Below, piece after piece: positions 16,764-24,058 of a stretch of DNA of 64,000 bases; the first letter of the stretch is position 1, and every line of letters begins with the position of its first letter. Below the pieces are notes generated by a model. The model was not told where the DNA came from, did no database searches, and was given only the letters and a program-made list of their open reading frames with translations. The position numbers and the translations under genes were made by a program. Source of the stretch: Streptomyces sp. NBC_01381. GTDB taxonomy: Bacteria > Actinomycetota > Actinomycetes > Streptomycetales > Streptomycetaceae. Location: positions 1,674,001 to 1,738,000 of the forward strand of contig NZ_JAPEPI010000002.1 of the NCBI RefSeq assembly GCF_026340305.1, in the 5' to 3' direction.

Positions 16764-18056
16764 CTATCCCCGCCGCAGCGCGAACCGCGCCGCCCGTAGC
16801 CAACGTGTGACCGGCCGCCCGTCCAGCGGCGCGGGACCGGACCGCTCCAGCCACCAGCGGGTCAGCCGGCCCCGGGCTTCGGCGTCCTCCGGCTGCCCGG
16901 CGAGCAGCAGCCGCTCGGCGAAGTCGAGCGCGTCACGCCGGTACCCGCCCGTCATCGGGCGGGTCTGCGCGTACGCGAAGAAGTCCGAGCGGAACGTCTT
17001 GCCGAGGATCTCCGGCAGCTCGGGCGCCACCTTCGCCACGACATCGGCCCGCTTGCCGGTCAGTGCGCGGCTCTGCACCTTCAGACGCGTGTGGTCGAAG
17101 CCCTCAGGCGCGGGAGTGCCCGCGACGAGCGCGGAGAGCAGCGCGGTCTGCGCGAGGGCGGTGCGCTGACGGGCGCCGGGGGAGGCGGGCGGGCAGTCGC
17201 CGCGCGCCTGCGAGTCGCCCGCGGGCAGCTCGCCGGAGGCCGTCACCGTCTCCCGTATCGCGTCCAGCTCACGCTCCAGCTCGCCCGGCTCCGGGAAGTT
17301 CTCGTCGCGCTCCAGGAGGACGCCGGGCGGGCTCACCCGTGAGGCCAGGTCCGCGAGGATCGCGAGGACCGGCTCAGGGACCGGATGGGCGTGGCTGTCG
17401 TGCCAGACGCCGTCGCGCTCGAAGCCGCCCGCCACATGGACGTACGCGATGGCCTCGACCGGCAGCTCGTCCAGGGCCTTGGCCGGGTCCTCGCCGCGGT
17501 TGACGTGGTTCGTGTGGAGGTTGGCGACGTCGATGAGGAGACGGACGCCGGTGCGCTCGACCAGCTCGTACAGGAACTGCCCCTCCGTCATCTCCTCGCC
17601 GGGCCAGGAGATCAGCGCCGCGATGTTCTCCACGGCGAGCGGCACCGGCAGCGCGTCCTGCGCGATGCGTACGTTCTCGCACAGCACGTCCAGGGCGTCG
17701 CGGGTGCGCGGCACCGGCAGCAGATGGCCCGCCTCCAGCGGCTGCGAGGCCGTCAGCGGGCCACCGGCGCGTACGAACGCGATGTGCTCGGTGACGAGCG
17801 GCGAGCCGAGGGCCTGCGCGCGCTCGGCGAGTGCGGCGAGGCGGGTCTCGTCGGGGCGGTCCGCGCCGCCGAGGCCGAGCGAGACGCCGTGCGGCACCAC
17901 CCTCACGCCGCGCTCGCGCAGCCTGAGCAGGGAGTCGGGGAGGTGCCCGGGGCACAGGTTCTCCGACACGGCCTCGACCCAGTCGATGCCGGGCATCCGT
18001 TCCACGGCGTCCGCGATCTCCGGACGCCACCCGATTCCGGTCCCCAGGTGCTTCAT
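16764..18056 (-). CDS. DUF692 multinuclear non-haem iron oxygenase (MNIO) fused to a C-terminal partner-like domain
   Basis: Residues 1-270 form the DUF692 TIM barrel with the full set of metal-site residues visible. These are His56 (VVPHGVSL), Glu90-His91 (VTEHIAF), Glu143-Asn144 (AVENIA), Asp176 and His181 (IDVANLHTNH), His207 (YVHVAGG), Asp220/His222/His224 (HDSHAHP) and Glu249 (LLERDENFP). MNIOs such as MbnB and TglH use two or three irons to oxidise cysteines of ribosomal peptides. Residues 295-430 form a second, helical domain (RALTGKRADVVAKVAPELPE) resembling the separate partner proteins (MbnC/DUF2063 type), here fused. Start ATG 18056 has GGAGGAGGGGG upstream. It is followed closely by the Cys-tailed TIGR04222 gene. 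Confidence 0.9.
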   Translation of the reverse strand: MKHLGTGIGWRPEIADAVERMPGIDWVEAVSENLCPGHLPDSLLRLRERGVRVVPHGVSLGLGGADRPDETRLAALAERAQALGSPLVTEHIAFVRAGGPLTASQPLEAGHLLPVPRTRDALDVLCENVRIAQDALPVPLAVENIAALISWPGEEMTEGQFLYELVERTGVRLLIDVANLHTNHVNRGEDPAKALDELPVEAIAYVHVAGGFERDGVWHDSHAHPVPEPVLAILADLASRVSPPGVLLERDENFPEPGELERELDAIRETVTASGELPAGDSQARGDCPPASPGARQRTALAQTALLSALVAGTPAPEGFDHTRLKVQSRALTGKRADVVAKVAPELPEILGKTFRSDFFAYAQTRPMTGGYRRDALDFAERLLLAGQPEDAEARGRLTRWWLERSGPAPLDGRPVTRWLRAARFALRRG

Positions 18057-18097
18057 GTTTCCCCCTCCTCCGCCATGACCCCGCGTCGTGGTCGAGT

Positions 18098-18117
18098 GTC
18101 GGAGTCATGACCCCGAC
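18098..18117 (-). promoter_or_regulatory. 20-bp near-perfect palindrome upstream of the MNIO gene, candidate operator
   Basis: GTCGGAGTCATGACCCCGAC differs from its own reverse complement at only two symmetric positions. It lies 42-61 bp before the MNIO start in the 97-bp gap after the DUF4142 stop. This position suits an operator or an internal promoter for the MNIO and TIGR04222 genes. No matching regulator is adjacent. Confidence 0.5.
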
Positions 18118-18153
18118 AGCCGCGGGTGAACCCCTGGAGAGGGACGTTCAGAG

Positions 18154-18921
18154 CTACATTTGAGGTTCCGGCCGATCCGTATTGACCTCTCCCGGCGGTG
18201 CGGGCGAGGGCCGTGACGTGGTCGACACATCACCGCTGGGACCGGCGGGAGCAGGCTCGGGGGGAAGCCCGCCGGAGGGCGGGGGAGGCCCGGTGGGGCT
18301 GGCCGTGGCGGTGGCGGCGCCACCGTTCGCGATGTCGTCGAAGTCGACGAGCCCGGTCGCCTCCAGCATCGTGATGTGGTCGAGGACCGTCTGGTTGGCG
18401 TCGCTGGCCAGCTGCCGGATCAGCGTGTTGCGGGTGCTGTCCCGCACCTGCGCTATCACGCTGAACACCTTGCCGTGCGCGACGCGCAGCAGATTCACGA
18501 ACTTCCGCTGGTACGTCTCGCCGCTGGCCTCGGTCAACTCCTGGAGCCAGCCCTGCTGTTGGGCGTTCGGCTGGTTCGGAAGCTCCACGCCGAGCTGCGC
18601 CGCGACCGAACGGGCCCGCTTGTCGAGGTCCGTGTGGCCGACGATCAGATGGTCGCCGGCCTCCTTGATCGCCTCGGTCGGTGCCCGCTCGACCGCCTGC
18701 TGGCCCGCGGGCAGCTCCCACAGCCCCGCCAGCCGCACCTTCACGAGCAGATCGCGGTCGGCCGCCGAGAGCGGACCCCACTGCGTTGCCACGGATCCGG
18801 CGGCCAGATTGGCGGGCCCTGTGCCCGAACGGTCGGCGTAGGACCACATCGGGAACGCGAGCGCGCCCAGTGTGGCCACAAGTGCCGCGATGATCAGAGC
18901 CGTGCCATTGATGCGCCGCAA
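18154..18921 (-). CDS. DUF4142 protein (paralogue 2), probably starting at TTG
   Basis: The 255-residue protein reads LRRINGTALIIAALVATLGA at its start, aligning exactly with MRSINGTGLIVAGLVATLAA of the paralogue at 14707-15582. The first codon is therefore TTG at 18921, preceded by GGGAGG at 9 nt. No ATG or GTG gives this N-terminus. One N-terminal membrane helix is followed by DUF4142 (RDLLVKVRLAGLWELPAGQQ, then HITMLEATGLVDFDDIA) and a Pro/Ser/Thr-rich tail. It lies upstream of the MNIO gene on the same strand. Function is unknown. Confidence 0.78.
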   Translation of the reverse strand: MRRINGTALIIAALVATLGALAFPMWSYADRSGTGPANLAAGSVATQWGPLSAADRDLLVKVRLAGLWELPAGQQAVERAPTEAIKEAGDHLIVGHTDLDKRARSVAAQLGVELPNQPNAQQQGWLQELTEASGETYQRKFVNLLRVAHGKVFSVIAQVRDSTRNTLIRQLASDANQTVLDHITMLEATGLVDFDDIANGGAATATASPTGPPPPSGGLPPEPAPAGPSGDVSTTSRPSPAPPGEVNTDRPEPQM

Positions 18922-19009
18922 TGTGCCGTGCCTCCCGTGCCCGTCGACTTGCCGTGGAGGGCAAGCTACTTCCTGGTACCGGGAGATACGGAAGAGGCGT
19001 GCGTGATGT

Positions 19010-19603
19010 TCATCGCTCGTGCCACCGGGGAGAGCGCCCGAGGAGGGCCAGCATCTCGTCGAGCGGGGACGCCTCTTCGGGCGTGGGCAGGACCGGCGCG
19101 AACGCGGCACCGGGGCCCCTGCGTCCGGGATCCTTCGGCACCCGCCGGGCGATGTCGAGCGCGGCCCCGACGACCGGCCGTGGCAGGTCGAGCCCGACGC
19201 CCAGGGTCGCCGCCACGTCCCAGGAGTGCACCACGTAGTCGAGCAGATGGAAGCCGACGGCGACACGTCCGGTGAACGTCCCGCCGAGCTCGGGAAGCGT
19301 GAACCCCCGCTCCAGGACGCCCTCTTCGGCGAACGCCGCAAGGACATGACGTACCGACTCGTCGTAGACCTTGAACGGATCGCGGCCGAGATCCGGCGCG
19401 ATCCAGTACGTACGGTCGGCACCCGCGCCCCGCGCCGCCGCCGCGAACCCGTGGTGCTGCGCGGCCATGTGCGCCACCAGATCGCGCAGCGTCCAGCCCG
19501 CGCAGGTCGAGGGGCGTTCCCAGTCGGTGTCGCGTGCGATGCGCAGGACGCGGAGCGATTCCTGGACGGCGGCGCGGTCGAGCGCGACGAGGTCGGTGGT
19601 CAT
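19010..19603 (-). CDS. TIGR03086 family metal-binding protein (mycothiol-type DinB-like)
   Basis: The 197-residue protein begins MTTDLVALDRAAVQESLRVL and contains CAGWTLRDLVAHMAAQHHGF and FHLLDYVVHSWDVAATLG. These are the histidine-containing metal site of the DinB/maleylpyruvate-isomerase N-terminal superfamily (TIGR03086). Such proteins are mycothiol-dependent transferases or have unknown substrates. ATG 19603 has GGAAAG 10 nt upstream and lies 7 nt after the stop of the neighbouring gene, so the two form an operon. Confidence 0.85.
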   Translation of the reverse strand: MTTDLVALDRAAVQESLRVLRIARDTDWERPSTCAGWTLRDLVAHMAAQHHGFAAAARGAGADRTYWIAPDLGRDPFKVYDESVRHVLAAFAEEGVLERGFTLPELGGTFTGRVAVGFHLLDYVVHSWDVAATLGVGLDLPRPVVGAALDIARRVPKDPGRRGPGAAFAPVLPTPEEASPLDEMLALLGRSPRWHER

Positions 19604-19610
19604 GAGGTCA

Positions 19611-20054
19611 TCACTTTCCTTCCGGGGTGTGAACTGCCGGTTCTGGCCAGGGACTTGAGCCGGTGAGCAGCGCGCTCGCCTCGGCCCAGAGGGCGTCAGG
19701 GGCGAGCCGGTCCGCCGTCCAGACGGTGGCGCGCATCGCGCCCCGGTCCCGGTGCGCACGGACGGTCCGCAGATGGTCGGGGCGCGCGACGAACGCGTAC
19801 AGCGAACGCTCGCCGATCCAGACCGAGACGGACCCCGAGCGCTTGCGCAACGGTTCAACCCAGAGCCACATGCCGACGGCGCCGGGCAGCCCCGGCCAAT
19901 TTCTTCGCAGCCGCAGCCCCGACAGGGCGATCGGGAGGGTCTGTGAGTGCCGGTGGGCGGTGAACTCGGTGACGCTCACCAGGACCGGGCCCGGCGCGTG
20001 CGCCTCGGGTCCCGCCTGCCAGGGCGATCGCATGATCCTGATCCATGAGGGCAT
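19611..20054 (-). CDS. Conserved hypothetical protein, possibly dimeric alpha/beta-barrel
   Basis: The protein of about 147 residues contains PVLVSVTEFTAHRHSQTLPI, GLPGAVGMWLWVEPLRKRSG and FVARPDHLRTVRAHRDRGAM. The alternation of strands with one late helix resembles monooxygenase-like dimeric alpha/beta-barrels, but I cannot assign a family with certainty. Start choice is open: ATG 20054 (MPSW) or ATG 20066 (MLVH), neither with a ribosome site. A CATAGT -10-like element on the minus strand at 20075-20070 lies just upstream, so the transcript leader would be very short. The gene ends 7 bp before the TIGR03086 start. Confidence 0.65.
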   Translation of the reverse strand: MPSWIRIMRSPWQAGPEAHAPGPVLVSVTEFTAHRHSQTLPIALSGLRLRRNWPGLPGAVGMWLWVEPLRKRSGSVSVWIGERSLYAFVARPDHLRTVRAHRDRGAMRATVWTADRLAPDALWAEASALLTGSSPWPEPAVHTPEGK

Positions 20055-20135
20055 GTGTACGAGCATAAAACTATGCGAACGGTCGTGCTACTTGTTTCTT
20101 GGAGTTGCTGCCCTCGGGATCAATTCATTCAGCGA

Positions 20136-20810
20136 TCAGGGGAGTTGAAGAACCCGCGCCGGATCCGTCGCCGCCGCGCGCAGACGGGTCGTGATGGCGA
20201 CGCCCGCCCTGCGATAGGCATCCGGTTCGTCGTGCAGGACCGAGTGCGCGTTCGCCGTCTCCATGAAGGCGATGAGCTCGAAGGCGAGCTGCGGGACGTC
20301 GAGGTCCGGGCGCAGTTCGCCCGTGTCGCGGGCCTCGGCGATGCAGCGCTCGACCTGGTCGGTCCAGTCGCGGTCGGCGCGGACCAGCGCGTCGTGCACG
20401 GCCCCCTCGCGGGCGTCGAACTCGGCGATCACCCCGTAGAAGAAGCAGCCGCCGGGGAAGATCCGCTGCCGCGAGTAGTCCAGCCAGCACGCGCAAAGGC
20501 GGCCCACCCGGCCGAGGCCCGGCGGGGACTGCCGGGCCGGCTCCACCACCGCGTCCAGGAAGATGCGGCCCGCCGCGCGGACCGTCGCGAGCTGCAGCTC
20601 CTCCTTGGAGCCGAAGAGCGCGAACACCCCGCTCTTGCTGAGCTTCAGCTCGGTGGCGATACGGCCCACCGACAGCGCGTCCAGACCCTCGACCGACGCG
20701 ATGTCGACCGTGCGGCGCAGGACGAGCCGCCGGGTCTGATTGCCGCGCTCGACACGGCCGTCGAGCTTGGCGAGCCTGCCGGTGCCTTCGCCGTCGGTCT
20801 TTGTCGCCAT
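20136..20810 (-). CDS. TetR/AcrR family transcriptional regulator
   Basis: The 224-residue protein has an N-terminal helix-turn-helix region (VGRIATELKLSKSGVFALFG, then SKEELQLATV) and a C-terminal ligand domain of the TetR_C_6 type (GGCFFYGVIAEFDAREGAVH). GAGGAGG lies 5 nt before the ATG. It starts 16 bp after the stop of the peptidyl-tRNA hydrolase gene and is probably cotranscribed with it. Target genes are not evident from the sequence. Confidence 0.9.
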   Translation of the reverse strand: MATKTDGEGTGRLAKLDGRVERGNQTRRLVLRRTVDIASVEGLDALSVGRIATELKLSKSGVFALFGSKEELQLATVRAAGRIFLDAVVEPARQSPPGLGRVGRLCACWLDYSRQRIFPGGCFFYGVIAEFDAREGAVHDALVRADRDWTDQVERCIAEARDTGELRPDLDVPQLAFELIAFMETANAHSVLHDEPDAYRRAGVAITTRLRAAATDPARVLQLP

Positions 20811-20826
20811 GTCGGCCCTCCTCGGC

Positions 20827-21582
20827 TCAGCGCAGGGCGGGGTGGTCGGCGGTCACCGTGCAGGAGCCCGGCGCGATCTCCGTGAACCCCGCGTCCCGCA
20901 CCACCGGCAGGCCGCTCGCCACGAGTTCGCGCCAGAGCGCGGCGTCCGGGGTGCGGACGGAGAGCGGGAAACCGGCGTCCCGCCAGGCCGCGCGCTCCTC
21001 GTCCGACAGCTCCCACCAGGCCAGCTGGGCGCCATGGCCCGCCTGGGCCATCGCCTTGCCGGCCGACATGTCGACATCGGGGCTCATCCACAGGATGGGC
21101 GCGGTCGCGTCCGCCGGGGGCAGCGGCTCCGGGTCGTCCAGGTCCGTGCCCGACACCTGGAGCTTCGCCAACTCCTTGGGCCAGCCGTCCAGCGGGACCG
21201 GCGGGAAGACGCGGACCTCCGCCGACTTGCCCGTGACCGTGATGCCGGGCAGCGCCTCGGCCCTGCGCCACTCGGCGCCGCGGGCTCGCCGGACCACCTT
21301 GCGGATGCGGGCGTCCTGCCAGTCCCGCATGGCCTGCGCCCACTGGCCGTCACCGAGGGACCGCTCGTCGCTGAGCATCACCAGGACCGCGCGGGCCGCC
21401 GTCTCCAGGGCGTCCGTACGGTGCGGCGGCTCGGCCTTCTCGATCCGCGCCACCAGCGGCAGCACGAACTGCGGTGCCTCGTCGCGCGAGACCTGCTCCA
21501 CGCGGAAGGGGCTGCCCTGGGGGTCGCGGGTGTCCTGGCCGTTCTGGGTGCCGGTGTTCCCGGCGGTCGGGTCGCTGCTCAC
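20827..21582 (-). CDS. PTH2-family peptidyl-tRNA hydrolase-like protein
   Basis: The 251-residue protein starts at GTG 21582. The C-terminal 120 residues carry the PTH2 signature SAGKAMAQAGHGAQLAWWEL and CTVTADHPAL. The N-terminal half (QFVLPLVARIEKAEPPHRTD) is an actinobacterial extension. PTH2 enzymes release tRNA from peptidyl-tRNA; activity of this two-part version is not shown here. It is the first gene of a two-gene unit with the TetR regulator and diverges from the ABC transporter genes at 21675. Confidence 0.8.
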   Translation of the reverse strand: MSSDPTAGNTGTQNGQDTRDPQGSPFRVEQVSRDEAPQFVLPLVARIEKAEPPHRTDALETAARAVLVMLSDERSLGDGQWAQAMRDWQDARIRKVVRRARGAEWRRAEALPGITVTGKSAEVRVFPPVPLDGWPKELAKLQVSGTDLDDPEPLPPADATAPILWMSPDVDMSAGKAMAQAGHGAQLAWWELSDEERAAWRDAGFPLSVRTPDAALWRELVASGLPVVRDAGFTEIAPGSCTVTADHPALR

Positions 21583-21674
21583 CCGACCAGTCTGCCAGGC
21601 CGAAGATCGGTCCTGGCAGGGGCTTTGTCGTACCGGTTGCCCCTTGCGCGTTGCCCCTGCGCGAGGATGTCCGG

Positions 21675-22637
21675 ATGCAAGGTGATCAAGATCCTTACGG
21701 TGGCCGCGCCGATCTCGCGCTGCGGCTCGACGGGGTGGGGCGGCGCTATGCCGTGGGCGGGCCATGGGTGCTGCGCGGCGTCGGCCTTGGCATACGCGCG
21801 GGCACGCTCGTCCGGATCGAGGGCGCGAACGGCACCGGCAAATCGACGCTGCTGCGCATGATCGCCGGGATCGACGCCCCGTCCGAGGGCCGCGTCGTCG
21901 GCCGGCCGCGCACGGCGTACGTACCCGAACGCTTCCCGGCGGCCCTGCCGTTCACGGCCGTCGGATACCTCACGCACCTGGGCCGGATCCACGGCCTGCC
22001 GAAGGGCGAGGCCGCGCGCGGCGCGGAGGAGCTGCTCGAACGCTTCGGCGCCGGAAGTTACGCGCGTACGCCCCTGTCGGAGCTGTCCAAGGGCAGCAGT
22101 CAGAAGGTCGCCGTCGCGCAGGCCCTGCTCGCCGGGCCCGAACTGCTCGTCCTGGACGAGGCATGGACGGGCCTGGACGCCGCGGCCCGCGACGAACTCG
22201 ACAGGACCGTCGCCGAGCGCGTCGCGGAGGGCGGCGCCGTCGTCTTCGTCGACCACGACCCGCGGCGGCTCTCGGGCGCGGTGGACGTGACGTACGCCGT
22301 CGTGGGTACGGAGGTGAACCTCCGTACCCCGGAAGCGACTTCGGAAGCCACGGCCCCGCAGGAACCGTCCGTCGTCATCGAGGCACAGGGCCCACCGGGA
22401 GCGCCGCCACCCGCGACCCCGGGCACCGTCACCGGGCACTCCCCGGAGGGCGGGCTGCGCCTGACCGTGGCCGCGACACACTCGGACGTGGCGCTGCGCG
22501 CGCTGCTGGGGGCGCGTCCGCCGTGGCACGTGGTGTCGGTGTCCGCAGGGTCCGGGGCCGATTCCGGGCCGGGGTGCGAGGCCGCTGCGGCTTCGGCCCT
22601 GGAGACCAACTCCGAGAGCGAGGTGCGAGGCCGGTGA
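21675..22637 (+). CDS. ABC transporter ATP-binding protein with non-canonical signature
   Basis: The 320-residue protein has Walker A GANGTGKST, Walker B LLVLDEAWTGLD and the H-loop VFVDHDP. The signature motif reads LSKGSSQKVAVAQALL in place of LSGGQ, a deviation known in some small exporters. About 100 residues after the core are a Pro/Ala-rich linker and a beta-strand segment (LRLTVAATHSDVALRALLGA). It is coupled to the membrane gene by a GTGA overlap, so it likely energises that permease; the substrate is unknown. ATG 21675 has GAGGA at 7 nt. Confidence 0.87.
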   Translation: MQGDQDPYGGRADLALRLDGVGRRYAVGGPWVLRGVGLGIRAGTLVRIEGANGTGKSTLLRMIAGIDAPSEGRVVGRPRTAYVPERFPAALPFTAVGYLTHLGRIHGLPKGEAARGAEELLERFGAGSYARTPLSELSKGSSQKVAVAQALLAGPELLVLDEAWTGLDAAARDELDRTVAERVAEGGAVVFVDHDPRRLSGAVDVTYAVVGTEVNLRTPEATSEATAPQEPSVVIEAQGPPGAPPPATPGTVTGHSPEGGLRLTVAATHSDVALRALLGARPPWHVVSVSAGSGADSGPGCEAAAASALETNSESEVRGR

Positions 22638-23302
22638 ACGCCCTGCTGCACTATCAGTCCGCCCTGCTGCTGCGCTCCCAGCGCTGGCTCGCGCCGGTCA
22701 TCCTGTACGCCGCGTTCCTCGCCGTGGGCGTGCAGAGCGGGCAGCCCGTCCTCGACTCCCTCGCGTACGCGGCCGCCGCGCTGCTGCCCGTCGCCGCCTG
22801 GATCGTACGGATCTGCGTCACCAACGAGCCGCCGTCGGCGCGCAGTTGCACGGCCGCGGCGGCGGGACCCTGGCGGGCGCACCTGGCCACGCTGCTCTCC
22901 GCCTTCCTGGCGAGCGCCGTGCTCGGTGTCGTGGCCACCGTCGTCGTCGCGGTGATCAGCGACGCGGCGAGCACCGATCACCGTACGGCGGTGAACCGGA
23001 TCGCGGCGAGCGGCGCCGGTCTCCTCGCCATGCTGGTGAGCGCCCTGCTCGGCACCGCGATAGGCGCCGTCACCAACTGGCCGCTGCTGCGTTCGCCGGC
23101 GTGGGCGATCTCCGTGCTGCTGCTTGCCGCGCTGCTCGCGCTCGTCACCACGGGCTCACCGGCGCAGGCGGTCCTGACGGACCTGATCACGGGGTCGCGG
23201 GACGGGGTGGTGCCGGTTCCGTTGTTGCCGGTCGCCGGGGCGGGGGCGCTGGCGGCCGCGGCGGTGGCGACGGCTTGCGGGCTCGCTTCGCGTAGGGGAT
23301 GA
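22634..23302 (+). CDS. ABC transporter membrane subunit
   Basis: The 222-residue protein starts at GTG overlapping the TGA of the ATPase gene (GTGA at 22634-22637). Six hydrophobic segments are visible, including WLAPVILYAAFLAVGV, LLSAFLASAVLGVVATVVVA, GLLAMLVSALLGTAIGAV and AISVLLLAALLALVT. There is no catalytic motif. Together with the preceding gene it forms a simple two-component ABC exporter of unknown substrate. Confidence 0.82.
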   Translation: MNALLHYQSALLLRSQRWLAPVILYAAFLAVGVQSGQPVLDSLAYAAAALLPVAAWIVRICVTNEPPSARSCTAAAAGPWRAHLATLLSAFLASAVLGVVATVVVAVISDAASTDHRTAVNRIAASGAGLLAMLVSALLGTAIGAVTNWPLLRSPAWAISVLLLAALLALVTTGSPAQAVLTDLITGSRDGVVPVPLLPVAGAGALAAAAVATACGLASRRG

Positions 23303-23349
23303 GGAGAGGGGCTGGGGGGAGGGGGCGCGGCTCGGGCGGTCCCTCGGGA

Positions 23350-24006
23350 TCAGCCCGAGCAGGCCGTGCGCTGCGCCTCGTGCCACTCGCATACGGGGCA
23401 CAGCGTGACGCCCTTGTGGGACTCCGGGTACTCGGTGGGCTTCCGGCAGAGCACGCACTCGGCCGACGGGCTGCCGGGCACCGATGGGTGGTAGAGGGCG
23501 CGGGCGCGCGTCAGGTCGGCATGCCCGTCCTGGGCGAGGTCGAAGAAGTGGTTCACCTGCCATGCCTGGGTGCTGCGGGCCTGCCGGTTGGTCGTGGTCA
23601 CCCACGGCGGATAGACGCGGAATCCGCGCTTCCCGCCGGAGCCGTCGCGGGAGACGATGCCGCGCTCGCACAACACCTCGCGCGGGAACACGAACTGTCC
23701 GAAGCCGTCGTCGTCGCGGCTGCTGATGACGAAGAGATCCACTCCGTCGTCGGCGTCGAAGGGCCGGATCGGCCCCTCCGCGGACCGCTGCCACACGGTG
23801 ACGAACTGTCCCACCTTCGTCGGGGTGGTCTTGGCCACGCGAAACCGGACCGAGCGGCCGTCGAGCGTGAACCCGTGGGCCGCGTACTCGGCACTCTCCG
23901 GTTCGGGCACCGGCAGTGAGCAGGCGAAACCGCTCGGGTCGTACACCGATGTCTTCGCTGCCAGCAGGTCGTCGTGAAGCCCCGTCCACGGCTGATTCGT
24001 CACCAT
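23350..24006 (-). CDS. MepB family protein with C-terminal zinc-ribbon
   Basis: The 218-residue protein matches MepB of Staphylococcus (mepRAB operon) through KVGQFVTVWQRSAEGPIRPF, VDLFVISSRDDDGFGQFVFP and GKRGFRVYPPWV. MepB function is unknown. An extra C-terminal segment, ECVLCRKPTEYPESHKGVTL followed by CPVCEWH, contains two CxxC pairs and is likely a zinc ribbon; it is not part of the basic MepB domain. ATG 24006 has AGGA about 7 nt upstream. No MATE or MarR partner is adjacent, unlike in Staphylococcus. Confidence 0.83.
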   Translation of the reverse strand: MVTNQPWTGLHDDLLAAKTSVYDPSGFACSLPVPEPESAEYAAHGFTLDGRSVRFRVAKTTPTKVGQFVTVWQRSAEGPIRPFDADDGVDLFVISSRDDDGFGQFVFPREVLCERGIVSRDGSGGKRGFRVYPPWVTTTNRQARSTQAWQVNHFFDLAQDGHADLTRARALYHPSVPGSPSAECVLCRKPTEYPESHKGVTLCPVCEWHEAQRTACSG

Positions 24007-24058
24007 GCAGTCATCCTGCCATCACGTCGGAATGACTCATCCATCCGCTCCATCCGCT

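Noticed and set aside
15717..18056. Methanobactin-type cluster
   Set aside because: There is no short leader-core precursor peptide and no separate MbnC; the only Cys-rich sequence is the tail of a membrane protein.
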